The notes under the pieces: model-generated
Databases searched by the model: none
Told to the model about the DNA's origin: nothing
Seen by the model: only the letters and a program-made list of their open reading frames with translations
Shown here: positions 1 to 11,594 of the stretch, in pieces
Layout of the letters: each line of letters starts with the position of its first letter
Position numbering within the stretch: the stretch's first letter is position 1
Position numbers and translations under genes: made by a program
DNA from: Tetrastigma voinierianum
Lineage: Eukaryota > Streptophyta > Magnoliopsida > Vitales > Vitaceae
Reading direction: 5' to 3'
Length of the DNA stretch: 64,000 nt
Assembly (NCBI GenBank): GCA_016808115.1
Contig: JAEQBH010001151.1
Location: 469,092 to 533,091, forward strand

Positions 1-1022
1 TATATCCTCGCATTTGGGAGCATGACATATAGTCACTTCCCGAACCGGATCTTCTTTTAGCTTTAAAACCTAAACTCTAATAGCTTACCTTGTTGAGAGA
101 TAGCATTTTATTAGGCAAAAATGTCCCTAGCCGTGAAAACCGTCTCAAAACCCTGCACACGATGTCGTAATAGGAGCCAATGCTTGGCTGCCAGTGGATG
201 TAAAAGTATTCATTGAACCCAAAAGCGCAGAAATACACATTAAAGGGCATGCTTAGAGATTTAACCTCGATGAAATGCGAGAGCACAAATACCCTAAAAT
301 ACAAACATGAAAAACATGAGACATGCAACTAAACCTAAAAACAACACCCAGTGGCCTTCCCCTTCAAGGATCAGGGGAGATTAGCCAAGCATCCCTGGAT
401 TTGTCATCAACAAGGGGTGTTTAGCAACCAAGAAAATGAAAGAAAGTGAAGGGAGAAGAAGAGAAAATCACCAGCACCAGGAGGAAGCTTCGTGCTTGAC
501 TTATTGATTGAATGATTTGATGTCTTTCTTACAAGCATGGTTGAGCTTATATAAACAGTAAGAGAATTACAAAATTGTGCTAAGAATCAAAATTACATAA
601 GGCAAACTTGTATTAAACCACGGGATCAAAAAGCAGTCTTGAGAGGTGAGTCACTTAGGTGAGAAGTCGCGCAACTACGAAAATTTCGCGAGGTGTAAGT
701 CGCACCTTGCAAAATTTCACCGAGTTGCCAAATTTTGCAACCCAGTAGCTAGATTGCTCCTTCAATCTTCAATAAAATTTACTTGAAATTCTCACGAGTT
801 AATCATGAGTCTTGGTCGACTGGAGCTCAATTTGATCAAGTCAAATGGAGGAATTGTGAGACATTTAACCTACAAAACTACTCAAACAGCTACAAAATGT
901 AATCAGTAGCAAAACCGGGACCCTAATGCAACAATTGGGTTATTGAAGTTGATTAGTACACAAAAAGTGTATAAAACCTATGATAAACAAGGCTCAATAA
1001 TGCACTATTTGGGTACTAATCA
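1..1022 (-). mobile_element. Probable LTR of a minus-strand LTR retrotransposon
   Basis: Read on the minus strand, a purine run (GGGGGGAG, 1023-1030) is followed directly by TGATTAGTACCC, the layout of a polypurine tract next to the start of a 3' LTR. A TATATAAG box lies on the minus strand near 548-556. The stretch has no coding frame I recognise; the longest minus-strand frame (77-328) matches no family known to me. The far end of the LTR is not visible, so the left limit is simply the window edge. The TGATTAGTACCC start resembles non-chromovirus gypsy LTRs from memory only. Confidence 0.45.
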
Positions 1023-1377
1023 CTCCCCCCAACCGAGATATTACTTATTATAGCAATGATAACAGAAAGGTAGATCATGCGAGGAAATGTTTTGCCAAAA
1101 TGTCTTTATGTTCTAAAGGTATATGCAATTCATGTCTAACCTTTGACACATTGAATTAGGACTTTGTATAAGAACCATGTTGGGAGAACAAATGCCAATG
1201 TTTTGTATTAAAGAGTGTACTTTAACTTGAAACTTGTTGTAATATAGTTGGTTATATTTTAGTGAGGATGGATGTATGGGTCCGATGTGGCTATTTTATC
1301 ATGATAGGTCCCATGATATAATAATAGTTTCAGTTGACGGCATGGTTTAATCGAACTCCGAGGTTCGGGGCGCTACA
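1023..1377. other. Non-coding stretch between LTR edge and dispersed repeat
   Basis: No reading frame or RNA gene is recognisable. It begins with the polypurine tract of the preceding LTR. The last part ends GGGGCGCTACA, a terminus that looks like the end of an LTR or other insertion, immediately before the dispersed repeat at 1378. Confidence 0.4.
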
Positions 1378-1702
1378 TGTTGCACCCTAATTATGAAACA
1401 TATTTTGCTAGTGATTTTTTATAAGTACTTTTATCTACTTTTCAACAACTCAATTTAAGGTAAATTTCTCATTTATCTCAATTTAATTTGTCGTTTCGCC
1501 CAAGAAAGTTTTTCGCTCTCTTTTCTTCTTAACTGCTTTTGGTGAGATTGAAATAAATTTTTGTAAAATAAGTAAATGATACCTAAACAGAATAAAGACT
1601 TGTTAGCAATTTGAAACAGCTTTATGTACCAACCATATATTTTTATTAGGTTGATTTTGGATGCAAAGTAAATTTAAGTATTTTGTCAAAAGACCATGAT
1701 AT
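1378..1702. repeat. Dispersed repeat, copy 1 (second copy at 36955-37292)
   Basis: About 325 bp running from TGTTGCACCCTAATTATGAA to GTCAAAAGACCATGAT. It is clearly homologous, in the same orientation, to 36955-37292 with scattered substitutions and small indels. Shared blocks include TTTTGCTAGTGATTTTTTAT and TTTTTATTAGGTTGATTTT. The copy at 37 kb has a longer minus-strand open frame than this one. No terminal inverted repeat or target duplication was found, so the class is unknown. Confidence 0.75.
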
Positions 1703-2541
1703 ATTAAATAAAATGAATTACAATTATTATTAAATATTTAGTCAAATACACACATTCGTTCATGATGCTTATGAGTGGGAGCACATATATATGTACATAT
1801 TATTAGTGGAAAGTTTTAAAATTTTACTATAATAATTTTATAAATGATTTGTAATTCTAAAAAAAAAAACGAAGAATATTATTTAAAAGTAATCTTGTAA
1901 ATACATATTTTTTTTGCTTATTGTTTTTTATGCACATAAAAAAAATAATAAACAAAAAAACTTGTGCAAGCACAACTGGCATTTTTCAGCTTTCCAAAAG
2001 TCTCTACCGCTCTTTCCCACGTTTTCAATATTCCAATGCTAGTAGCCAAAAATTTTATAGGGTAATGTTGGTTTTTGCTTTTGTCTTTATCATTATTATA
2101 GAGGTGATAATATTAAGAAATTTATTTCTCAATGGTCCCACAATAGAGTTCTTGGTCTATATAAATTTAAACGTGATAAATTTTAGGATAATTACCATTG
2201 GCCTCTGAATATTTCCAAGATCATTCCCATCCTTATCTCAAATGCTTAAGCAAACGTTTAGCCAAACACGCCCTGACTTCTATTTAAACTACTCCACCTA
2301 GAGACCAAATTCATTCCACTCAAAAAGTTCTCACGATTACTCTTCTCCACAGGCATCTCTCTCTCTCTCTCTCTCGCTCTCTCATAATATTTTTGAGCTT
2401 ATTTCATGTATTATGTTTCTTTACTTTCTTTTGTATTATTAATAGGGATATCTGAAGAGTTTTCTAACCCACTTGCTTCAATCTGTTCACAAAACTGTTC
2501 TATCAACATTCAACAGATCCACTTCCTAAGTCTTAATCCGA
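1703..2541 (+). promoter_or_regulatory. Upstream region of the jacalin-type lectin locus, with TATA-like box
   Basis: AT-rich sequence without a supported gene. TATTTAAA at 2281-2288 followed by a pyrimidine- and A-rich leader is a plausible core promoter for the lectin locus, with transcription starting about 30 bp later. A CT microsatellite at about 2347-2376 would lie in the 5' leader. The plus-strand frame at 1921-2208 has no family signature and is taken as chance. Confidence 0.4.
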
Positions 2542-2828
2542 ATGGTATATGGCATCAATACTAATATGTGGCTACGCATTATTTATGTGGATGCTGCAAT
2601 ATTTACTGGTTTTGGCTGCTCAGTCAGGAGGAAGAAGGTGATTTCCTTTCGAATCGGGGGTCCCGGTGGGAATCCATGGAAATACATAGCTACCAGTGGG
2701 ATAACTGATATAACCATTTATTCAGGAGATGTTATAAATTCCATTTCATTTAAAGAAGCTAATGGCGATATCTCTGGCCAATTCGGTGGCGAAAATCACA
2801 ATGATCCGGGTACAGAACATAAGGTAAC

Positions 2829-2831
2829 TAC

Positions 2832-2880
<49 letters not shown>

Positions 2881-2881
2881 A
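2829..2881. repeat. (CT)n-(AT)n compound microsatellite in intron 1
   Basis: A run of CT dinucleotides passes into a run of AT dinucleotides just after the exon 1 donor site. Short frames on both strands here encode only low-complexity peptide and are artefacts. Confidence 0.9.
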
Positions 2882-3414
2882 TGGTTATTGTTTTTCTTCT
2901 TTCTTTCATTTTTTTTCTTCTTTTGGAAAAATAGTGCAGTTACTTTCAGGAGAGGGATGAAACTGTTGCTTTCACTCACAGTTTCACACTTTATTTTTTT
3001 CACCATTCCATAGACCATAAAAATGATAAAACTCTAACGCAGCTGTGTATCAAAAAAATGGAATCGAATTTGAAATCTGGATTAAACTAGAACAACCTTG
3101 CGTAAATTGATTTACGTGTTCAGTGGGTCATACTTTTAAATTTTTTATTTTATTAATTTCACATTTTGTTTTAAAATATATTTTTTATTCAATTTTAATT
3201 CGACCCTAAAAAGTTGGGAATTTTTTTTGTCTCTTTAAATTTTATAAAATTTTTATCATACATTTGTATATATTTGTCTCCATTTGTTCTCTTAGATTAA
3301 AAAAAATCATTACTAATTTTAACTTTCTTCTCATATATATATGGATTTTTTTCCATTTATACTTTTTACCTAAGTGTTTAAAGATGTTACTCTTAATTAA
3401 GTATCTACATGTAT

Positions 3415-3491
3415 TTAATATATATATATAGTAGTATATATATATATATATATATGATTACAGGAGGTATATATATATATATATATATATT
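3415..3491. repeat. Interrupted (AT)n microsatellite in intron 1
   Basis: Three AT dinucleotide runs are separated by short non-repeat pieces (GTAGT and GATTACAGGAGG). Confidence 0.85.
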
Positions 3492-4614
3492 CAATTAAAT
3501 ATTTAATAAATATCTATATATTAAATAATCTAAATTGAAAATTTTATTTAGATAAGAGGTAACTCGAATATATATATTCAATTTCCACTTTTAATTTTTC
3601 AATTTAAAATTTCACTCTGTATAAATACTTAACCAAGAATAATACGAAGATTAAAGAACGTCAAATATCATTCTTTGGTATATAAAAATCAAATATAAAA
3701 AAATTATTTAAATACATAGACATCAAACTAAAATTTAGGAAATTTTTTTTTATTTAAATAAATATATAATTGAAAATATACGTATATATATTTAGGCCAA
3801 CAACACTATTTTACAAAAAATAAAAAAACCAACAAAAAAAAAATCGAGGGCGTATTTTAGTTAATTGAAATAATGTGGTGTGATTGCCATTAGAAAAAAT
3901 GCAAAAATAAGTAATTATATAAATGAACATCATATTATTAGATTAGGGAGAGTTTTGAATTCATACTCTTGTGGAATGCACTATTTACTCTAAATATATT
4001 AAGATCATAGTGGAATGACTTATCTAAAACGGAGAGTATTACTTTAAATTGTTGGATAATATTCTTATATTTAGATAATAAAATAACAAATATTTTATAT
4101 TTATTTTTTTATTCATCCAATCATGGATTATAATATATCAAAGTAACAAGCACATTTCCTAAAATTACATGCAAGTGTTGATCGCTTGAATCTTTAACAC
4201 TTTGAAATCGTATCAAAATAATACTTGTTCACGTGTTAGCGTAAAAACTATGGTTAAACGTTTAGGATAGATTTTACATTGACTATTTATATATGTACTT
4301 ATTTTAATTTAATAATTACAGTAAATATGTTCTTTTCTTGTATAGATCCCCATCAAATGGCCGTCAGAGTATTTGATGTCTATAAGTGGATCATATGGTA
4401 TAATTTGAGGAAGACGTTACCGCTTCATTAACATTCATCACCAATCTCAATCCATATGGACCTTACGGAACCACCAACAGTAGTAAGACTTTCTCAATTC
4501 CCATAGCTGATAGTGTTGTTGTTGGATTTTATGGAAGAGCTGGATACTACGTTGATGCTCTTGGTATATATGTGCAACCGGTAAGATATATATATACCTC
4601 TCATTTATTTTATA

Positions 4615-4894
4615 CTCCTTCAGTCCCATAATAATAGGTTTACTTTCATTTTTCATTCCCAAAATATAGTTCCCTTTCTTTTTTAAAACTATCATTTATG
4701 CCATTTAGTTTCCTATTATACCCTTTATTTATTTTACATTATTATCAAGCAAATGTTATTAAATGTGTACTATTTTAACTAATATTAAATTAGGGGCATT
4801 ATAGGAAAAAAAAGTATCATTTCAACTATAAAACTATATTTTCTTGACAAAAGTGGAAATTAACTGTAAGCCTATTGTTATGGGACTGAGGGAG
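4615..4894. mobile_element. Stowaway-type MITE in lectin intron 2
   Basis: The element begins CTCCTTCAGTCCCATAATAA and ends with the complementary TTATGGGACTGAGGGAG, flanked by TA on both sides (4613-4614 and 4895-4896). This is the hallmark of Stowaway MITEs, non-autonomous relatives of Tc1/mariner transposons, whose ends read CTCCCTCCGTCCC and which duplicate TA. At 280 bp it has the usual size. It has no coding capacity and lies wholly within the intron between the two jacalin domains, so it need not disturb the gene. Confidence 0.9.
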
Positions 4895-4903
4895 TATTCA
4901 GAA

Positions 4904-5187
4904 TACTCTGTACTGGAATAAATTTTAATTTTGCTCTTCAAAAAGCAAATCTCTTTCTAATTGAGAAATTTTTTTATACATTGTTTAAGAAAGTTCAATA
5001 AATAAGATACTCATTTTACTTTTATATCCTTTTACTACATTAAATAGTTAATTAATGAGAATAAGAAAAGGAAGAATGGACAAAAAAATGAGTCCAAAAT
5101 TATGCTTGCTTAAATAGAAATTGTCAATTAGAATGGGACATCTATAAAAAGAAATTTTTGGCAAATAGAATGGGATATAGGGAGTAT
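4904..5187. mobile_element. Second, degenerate Stowaway-like MITE
   Basis: The right end, GGGATATAGGGAGTA, resembles a Stowaway terminus. The left side, TACTCTGTACTGGAATAAATT, is a weak complementary partner. It directly follows the clear MITE in the same intron. The inverted repeats are diverged enough that this could be a one-sided remnant. Confidence 0.45.
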
Positions 5188-5888
5188 ATAATTAAAACCA
5201 TTAATATATGTTTCATAATTAACGAAAAAATGGTAAAAAAGTTAGTTTGAGGTTTATGCATGTAGATGAATCCAAGTGGAAGAATTTCAGTGGGGCCATG
5301 GGGAGGTACGGGTGGAGACTCTTTTGGCTTCAAGGTTGATCCAAATTACATAAAACAGATAACTGTCTCCTACGAACCAAGTATCCTCCTGTCCATCTCC
5401 TTCAAAGACGAGGAAGGTCACGAACATGGACCTTATGGTGGACTAGAACCTAATGTTAATGGTGAAAAAGCAGTAGTAAGTATATAAATATGCCTCTTTG
5501 TCTCTCTCTCTCTCTATATGTATAATTAATAACGCAACAACCTATTACTTACTTTGCACACGTGTTAAATTTATAGATTGAGATTGATGGAACTTCAGAG
5601 CGTTTGACATCTATTAGCGGGACATATGGAATGTATAATGGACGAATGGTGATCACATCGCTATCGTTTGTAATAAATAGTAATATAAAGGGACCATACG
5701 GAAGTCAGACTGGAACTGCTTTCTCCATCCCAATGCAAGGTAGTGAGGTTGTTGATTCTTGGAAGCTCAGGCTGGTACCTTGATTCAGTTGGCCCCTATG
5801 TCGCCGGTAATTAATTTGAACTACTTTGTAATTGACTGGAATGTCCCAAAATAAATTATATCCTTTCTATATTAAGGTTCAATAGGTT

Positions 5889-5889
<1 letters not shown>

Positions 5890-5975
<86 letters not shown>
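5890..5975. repeat. (AT)n microsatellite in last lectin intron
   Basis: Two long AT dinucleotide runs are separated by AGAGAG, located between exon 4 and the short terminal exon. Confidence 0.9.
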
Positions 5976-5977
<2 letters not shown>

Positions 5978-6026
5978 CTTTTATAATTATTAATTATTAT
6001 TTTGTCCAGTTCCTAATTTGATTTGA

Positions 6027-6620
6027 ATATTCTCTGAAGAAAATTTTTATTGTATTGTTATTCTTATTCAATAGAGTATTTGAGCAATGCAACTGTGGCT
6101 TAGGAAACCCAAAGTTGCAGATTTTATTTTATGCTGGGCAACCTCTCATCAAGGCATGTTTTCCTATGTGATTTATAGTTTAAGGTTTTTAAAGAGACAA
6201 TATTCTGCATTAAAAAAAAAGAAAAAGAAATGTTAGAATTAGATTTGCCTTTCTATATATATACGGATCAATAAATACATTATTATGATTGAAAATACTT
6301 ATGTTTCATTTCCTGGTTTGCAGGTTATAAAATACCGAATTTAATGCAAGAATCATTTAGAAAATAAGACTACTTTGCTGGAGTAAAGCAAAGTTAAAGT
6401 TGTAGTATGTGTTTGAAGTTGAATAAGAGTCCTTTTATGAATATAAAGCAAAAGTTGTTATTTGTTTTGTGTTTGAAGTAATGGGCGTTTATTTGTATTT
6501 AATGTTGTATTCTCGCTTAATTTATGTGAATGATAAATTAATATCTAGTTTGCACTAATGTTATATTTTCATTCCTAACATTATATTTTGTTTAATAATA
6601 TGTTAATTGTGCAATTGGTC
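6027..6620. other. 3' flank of the lectin locus
   Basis: AT-rich sequence expected to hold the 3' untranslated region. Several AATAA-like hexamers are present around 6425-6440, but none can be chosen as the polyadenylation signal. No other gene is seen. Confidence 0.4.
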
Positions 6621-7196
6621 ACAAATTTTCAAATGCCTTAAACATATTGTGCTTGCCATGTTATTTTATTGTATTTAAAAAATAAAATTTTGGATTATTG
6701 TAATATAAAAGAATACATTTGTGTTAAACTCCTTGTACCTTAAAATACCAAAGAGGCTTTCATTTCTACATCTAGTTTAGCGTGCTGCTCTGGTATAATT
6801 AGCAACAACTTGTCTGTAAAGTTTGACAGCGTTATCCCCTCCTTTAAGATTAATAGTCATTGCAACAATAACAACACTTCTCAACACTGTGTAATTCACA
6901 GTTGAGGGCATTTTGGTACATGTCTTCTGTATTTTTCATTCGATTTAGAATATATAGGATTATTAATGGTATCATCAAGTAACATACATACAATTTGAGT
7001 AGAAATGTGAAAAACTGGATTTTGATGCATCACCCATTTTGCTTCCCTTCAGCCTAAGAATTTTGACTAAGAGTGCATTCTCGCTACAATTGATTAATTC
7101 AATAGCAACTTCTTATCAAAAGGGATTCTTTCATTCTAGCTACCTATTCAATAGCAATGGATCAAAAAGTCCAAGTAGAAGTAAAAGCAAGTGATA
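6621..7196. repeat. Direct duplication, copy 1
   Basis: This block recurs 636-640 bp downstream at 7257-7836 in the same orientation. Long shared segments include AAACATATTGTGCTTGCCAT and ATTCAATAGCAATGGATCAA. Indels and substitutions show the duplication is not recent. The two copies are separated by about 60 bp. Confidence 0.9.
6777..6911 (-). CDS. Unrecognised 44-residue frame, partly conserved in the duplicate
   Basis: A minus-strand frame opens with MPSTVNYTV and closes with LYRQVVANYTRAAR and a stop. In the downstream copy (about 7418-7490) the same C-terminal peptide ELYRQVVANYTRAAR and the same stop are kept, while several differing bases are silent (for example ACC/ACT and CGC/CGT). 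The N-terminal half is closed by a stop in that copy. I do not recognise the protein; it could be the last exon of a host gene captured by the repeat. No splice or promoter signal is clear. Confidence 0.35.
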   Translation of the reverse strand: MPSTVNYTVLRSVVIVAMTINLKGGDNAVKLYRQVVANYTRAAR

Positions 7197-7256
7197 CCAA
7201 TTCTTGAAAATAGACAACCCTCCGAACCATTCTCAAAACACTACATGCAATCACTC

Positions 7257-7836
7257 ACAAATTTTCTCAAATTGCCTTTAAACATATTGTGCTTGCCATG
7301 TTATTTTATTGTATTTGGAAAAAAAATTTAATTTTGGATTATTGCATTATAAAGAATACATTTTTGTTAAACTTTGTGCCTTAAAAATACCAAAGAGGCT
7401 TTCATTTCTACATCTAGTTTAACGTGCTGCTCTAGTATAATTAGCAACAACTTGTCTGTAAAGTTCGACAACATTACCCCCTCCTTCTTTAAGATAAATA
7501 TTCATTAAAAGTAATAATAATTCTCAACACTATGTAATTAATAAGAGGGCATTTTGGTACATGTCATCTGTATGTTTCATTCGATTTAGAATGTGTAGGA
7601 TTATTAATGTTATCATCAAGTAACATACATACAATTTGAGTAGAAATATTAAAAACTGGCTTTTGATGCATCACCCATTTTGCTTCCCCTTCTTGCATTA
7701 GAATTTTGATTGAGAGTATCTACATAAACCTGACACTGTGTCAGCAAACTCTATCAAAAAGGGGATTCTTTCATTCTAGCTGCTAATTCAATAGCAATGG
7801 ATCAAAAAGTCCAAGTAGAAGTAAAAACAAGTGATA
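7257..7836. repeat. Direct duplication, copy 2
   Basis: Downstream member of the duplication described for 6621-7196. It contains an extra AAGGAGGG-type insertion in the conserved peptide region and a diverged segment around 7715-7750 not matched in copy 1. Confidence 0.9.
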
Positions 7837-10403
7837 ATCCCTTATGACAATGAGAGCACTACCAATAACACCATCATCCCTCCAGCCCCTTTATTAGTAA
7901 AGGGAGCCACTACTAGGGTCGATGATCCAACCTCATACCAAGATTGTCTATGATGACCGGTGTGATTCATAGCCGATGTCATAAGCATTTTGTTGGTTAT
8001 ATATGGAGCACCCCTTCAAGTTTTAGATCAAGATCGAATGACTATAGAAAATGCATTTAGAGGTTGGAATTCCGTTCTGGATACCCATTTTCATATCAAC
8101 TTTCCCTAAGCTGCAAGTCTCATTGGAAAGAGCTTTTAGAAGGATATGTTCTTGGTTCGAGAATCATGGCATCCCTATCTTTGAAAGTTGAGAAAGATCA
8201 TCTTTCAATGTCGCGTAAAGGTAAATTCAAAAAAGGGGAAAACCCATGAATCGAAGAAGTGAAACTATATTATATTTCTTTTTATGAAAGACAAGCACCT
8301 ACCATGTCTCTTTCTTATTATTGTCTGAACTACTCAAGTCTTAGCATGCTTTTTTTTTTTAACTTTATTTCCTATCACTGGGGTAACACCTTCTGCATTT
8401 TCCAACAAGGATAATTAGAAAGAAAGCTGGACGTTAAATGTATAGAATCCACGTTGGCTCATTCTCCCAAAATAAACTGATTCTTCCCTTTCATCCTCTC
8501 ATCTGAGATCGAAAAATACTCACTTCCTAAATACTTTGAGCTCCCAAAATATATATTTATAATAAATTGATTTGAGATATTATATAAGGATGAAGAATTT
8601 ATTAAATTGTTGGCTTTGTTCAGAGTAATGCCCATGAACTAAAAGAATTGGATTTTTGATAAGAAAACTTTAGCTGATGGAGACTTGTTAGAAAAAGGAA
8701 GGACCTTTCTTCACCATGACTTTACAATCACTTATACATTATATATATCCCCAAAAACGTACTTTGAAAGTAGAAACGGAAATCCAAAATCCATAAATTT
8801 GCTATACCTATTAAGTAAGACCAAAATTTCTTTCCTAATGGTGCCTATAAGTTTCCATTCATCCCCTTCTTTGTACATCTTTTCCAGCTGAAAACAGTCA
8901 AGCAAATTGAGCGGGTACCATTCAAGAGTCTCCATAATGACATTCTACCTATTCCACTTTAGGAAAGGCATCCATTCACATTCTGAAAAGGGTGAGAACA
9001 GTAGGGAAGATGGAAACAAGAAACAAAATAGAAATTTTTTTATCTATTAATGATAGTTTTCCCATTTAGAATATCAGTTTTGGAAAGAGTTGTGGTCATA
9101 TAAGATATGGTCTTTATGATCAAACTCAGAAGGATACCAAACATTTAGTCCAACTTCGTCCACTTATTTCATTGCATGTGCTTCATATACCAAATGTTAA
9201 AATTCATACAATCGAAACATTGTCTTTTATTCCAAATAACCTAGCAACAGAAAGTACGGATATAATAAATTCATGATCAAGTAATAAATAAAACTGAAAT
9301 TTTCTTATTTAATCATTAAACACATTGATAACTTGAAAAAAATAAAGACGTTGAGTTCCCACAGCTTTAATACACCATATGACAAAGACAACTTTTCGGT
9401 ATTACATTTTGTTCCATTCACAAAAATTCCGTACTCAAAATTAATCTTCAGTTTATTTATGAAATTATCATATAAGTTTTAGTAAAATAAAACTAAATTC
9501 GGCATTCTTTGCTTTGATATGACTTTAGATTCAAAGCTCTAGACCCTAAATCCAAAATTTGAATCCTATAAATCAAAGTCGAAAACCTAAAACCTTAAAT
9601 TTGAGTTAGATATAAAGCAAAGTAAAATGCATTTCTGAACCATGAGTTGACTTTGACCTGAAACATTTTACTGTGAGTTGATGGATTTTTACTTTACAGC
9701 TGAATCAGGATGCACAAAAAGGGGAGGAAAATGGAATATTGGTGTAAACTACATCAAGGAAGTCAGCTCAGGAAGTACTTGCAGCAGTTCAAATCTTAAC
9801 ACCAACAGATAATCCAAGGACCATAAAACACTTTTTCTTGTGATAACTTTATTTCTTTTAATTATATTTTGCATTTTTACAAGTGAGTTTCCTTGCCACG
9901 TTCTATTCCAACATCCAACTTATCCCCTAATTTAGGGAGGCTTATTCACTCCAGGATTGGCATAACAGGATAATGGATCCTGGACGAGCAGTTCCCTTTT
10001 GTCCACTCCCAGCAGAGCAGTCCCCAGATCCCAAATTCTTCGGCAAAACAGATTAATATATTACACCAAAGCGGGAAACTCCTTTAAATAACATCGAGAT
10101 TCACGCGTTCTGATCATGTCATTCTAGAAGAACAGTTGCACAGTGAATGAATCTCGGTTACTGATTACTGAATTTCCATTTACCAATCAATGAAAATATA
10201 TCCTCTAAAGCATACCAAGAGGTTTCAAGTATTAGTTCAGGCATTATCTGTCTTGGGATTCATGGCCAGTGCCCAAACATAGTAACAAATAGATTCCTCG
10301 TATTATTACCCTAAAAATTCATCATGCCTGATTTATTCATATTCCCAATATGGAGAAACAAAACAACAGGTACTAAAAACGAATGAGAGAATTGGGCAAC
10401 CAA
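7837..10403. other. No recognisable gene
   Basis: AT-rich sequence without a supported coding frame on either strand. Short open frames at 8064-8249 (+), 8685-8891 (+) and 8732-8935 (-) show no domain or codon pattern I recognise. A stretch near 9530-9605 is rich in CCTAAA-like words. No RNA gene or inverted-repeat element was seen. Confidence 0.5.
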
Positions 10404-10484
10404 TCATGTAAGAACTTGGTTAGCATAAGTACTGATTCCCATGTTGGTCCATGCACGGGCATAGTTTGGCTTCAAATCAAGTGC
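10404..10484 (-). pseudogene. Isolated PEX5-like TPR exon fragment
   Basis: On the minus strand, a good acceptor (TTTGCAG, ending at 10485) is followed by 26 codons reading ALDLKPNYARAWTNMG and then ISTYANQVLT before a stop. Plant PEX5, the cytosolic receptor that carries PTS1 proteins to the peroxisome, has a closely similar segment in its C-terminal TPR region. The exon has one extra residue (T) before YANQ and diverges immediately after, so the following helices are missing. No neighbouring PEX5 exon was found in the surrounding 2 kb. It is best read as a captured or decayed gene fragment rather than part of a working PEX5 gene. Confidence 0.6.
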
Positions 10485-11157
10485 CTGCAAATCAGGGTAC
10501 ATCAATGAAGAGTGAAGCAAGATCAAGCCAGTATGATGCTAGATCCCAAAGGAGTTATTCTAATTGTACTATAAACTATTACGATGCTGCTAGAACTTTC
10601 AACACACAAGCAGGATGAGATATTTAGGTCTGACATTGTATACAGAAGAATGCAAACTTATGCCAGACAAATTTAACTCTAATGTAGCCACTGCTATGTG
10701 AACAAGAAATAATACGAATTGTGTGCCAAAGATACAAAAGAAACCCATGAAAGTGACGGAAGAATGCATTCCTTGACATCAATCAAGTGAGAATGGAACT
10801 AATTGGAAGAATTCTTTCAGGGGGGACAGACAGATATTTACTATGCTTGATAGCCACCACTTGATTGCCGAAGTCTACAAATAAGGGGAAAAGCAGTGTA
10901 TACCATGGAAAGAACACAGAAACATAAAACTCGGCAAAGTCTAGAGAACAATCAGACAGAGCTGAATCGTTAGTGATTCAAATGTCATGCATTAACTAGT
11001 TTAATTATAATATTAGATGGAAGAACCTAAGTAGGCACAAGGCTCAGATCGATGTCTTAGTTAGAAGATGGCTCTAGATAACAGCAAATTATGAGTCTCA
11101 AAATACAGATTTTTCAGAAAAATGATGGTAGTCAATGCCAATGAAAATCTTAATCTA

Positions 11158-11275
11158 ACCTCAAAACTTTAAACCCATAACCCAAACCAAAATCTAAACT
11201 TAAACCTAAAATTCAAAACCTAAACTCAAACCGAAAACCCAACCCCAAAACTTTAAACCCAAACCCAAAGACTAG
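11158..11275. repeat. Degenerate telomere-like (AAACCC/CCTAAA) tract
   Basis: About 115 bp made almost only of A, C and T words such as AAACCC, AACCTAAA and AAACCCAAACCC. It resembles the plant telomere unit CCCTAAA but is never in perfect tandem register. It is either a decayed interstitial telomeric repeat or simple C/A-rich sequence. Confidence 0.4.
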
Positions 11276-11554
11276 TGAAATCACAAGCCCAACAATAGAA
11301 TTTCGTTCACATTTGCATCATCACTGCTAGGCCTGGCTGATTATTTAAATCCCCACCCTTAATTAATTACCATCACCAACATGCACTTAACAAGATAGTT
11401 AATTTTGCTAATCGTAAAATTTTTGTGTCATTGAAGCTGGGCGGTTTAACCCTTGAGCTAATTGTGGGACGAAAGCATCCAATTCTCCTGTTTCTTTTAA
11501 AATGTAACTTATCAATAGCCAAGAAAATGTAGTCAATTTATTGAGGGGTTAATT

Positions 11555-11556
<2 letters not shown>

Positions 11557-11592
<36 letters not shown>
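11557..11592. repeat. (AT)n microsatellite
   Basis: A pure AT dinucleotide run of about 36 bases. Confidence 0.9.

Positions 11593-11594
<2 letters not shown>

Larger units (their letters stand above)
2542..6026 (+). pseudogene. Two-domain jacalin-related lectin, probable pseudogene (at least 5 exons)
   Basis: Jacalin-related lectins bind mannose or galactose glycans and are usually cytoplasmic, stress- or defence-related proteins. Visible exons: (1) ending 2823 before GTAACT, with GGPGGNPWKYI; (2) 4346-4580, after TATAG and before GTAAG; (3) 5266-5475; (4) 5577-5806; (5) a 17-base last exon 6010-6026 that reads into a stop. Exons 1-2 give one jacalin fold (about 139 residues), exons 3-4 a second (about 146). 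The sugar-binding G..GYYVD motif closes domain 1 and G..GWYLD closes domain 2. Both domains are out of frame: one extra base near 4400 in exon 2 (after SGSYGII), and a net two-base loss near 5755 in exon 4. The true start is uncertain; the ATG at 2542 precedes sequence unlike a jacalin start, and an intron ending at 2623 is possible. Sequencing or assembly indels are the alternative to real decay. Confidence 0.8.

Noticed and set aside
2746..3018. 90-codon minus-strand frame
   Set aside because: It crosses the CT/AT microsatellite opposite the lectin exon and encodes simple repeats.
4395..4410. Programmed frameshift in the lectin
   Set aside because: No slippery site or structure is evident, and plant jacalin lectins are not known to use one; indel or decay is simpler.
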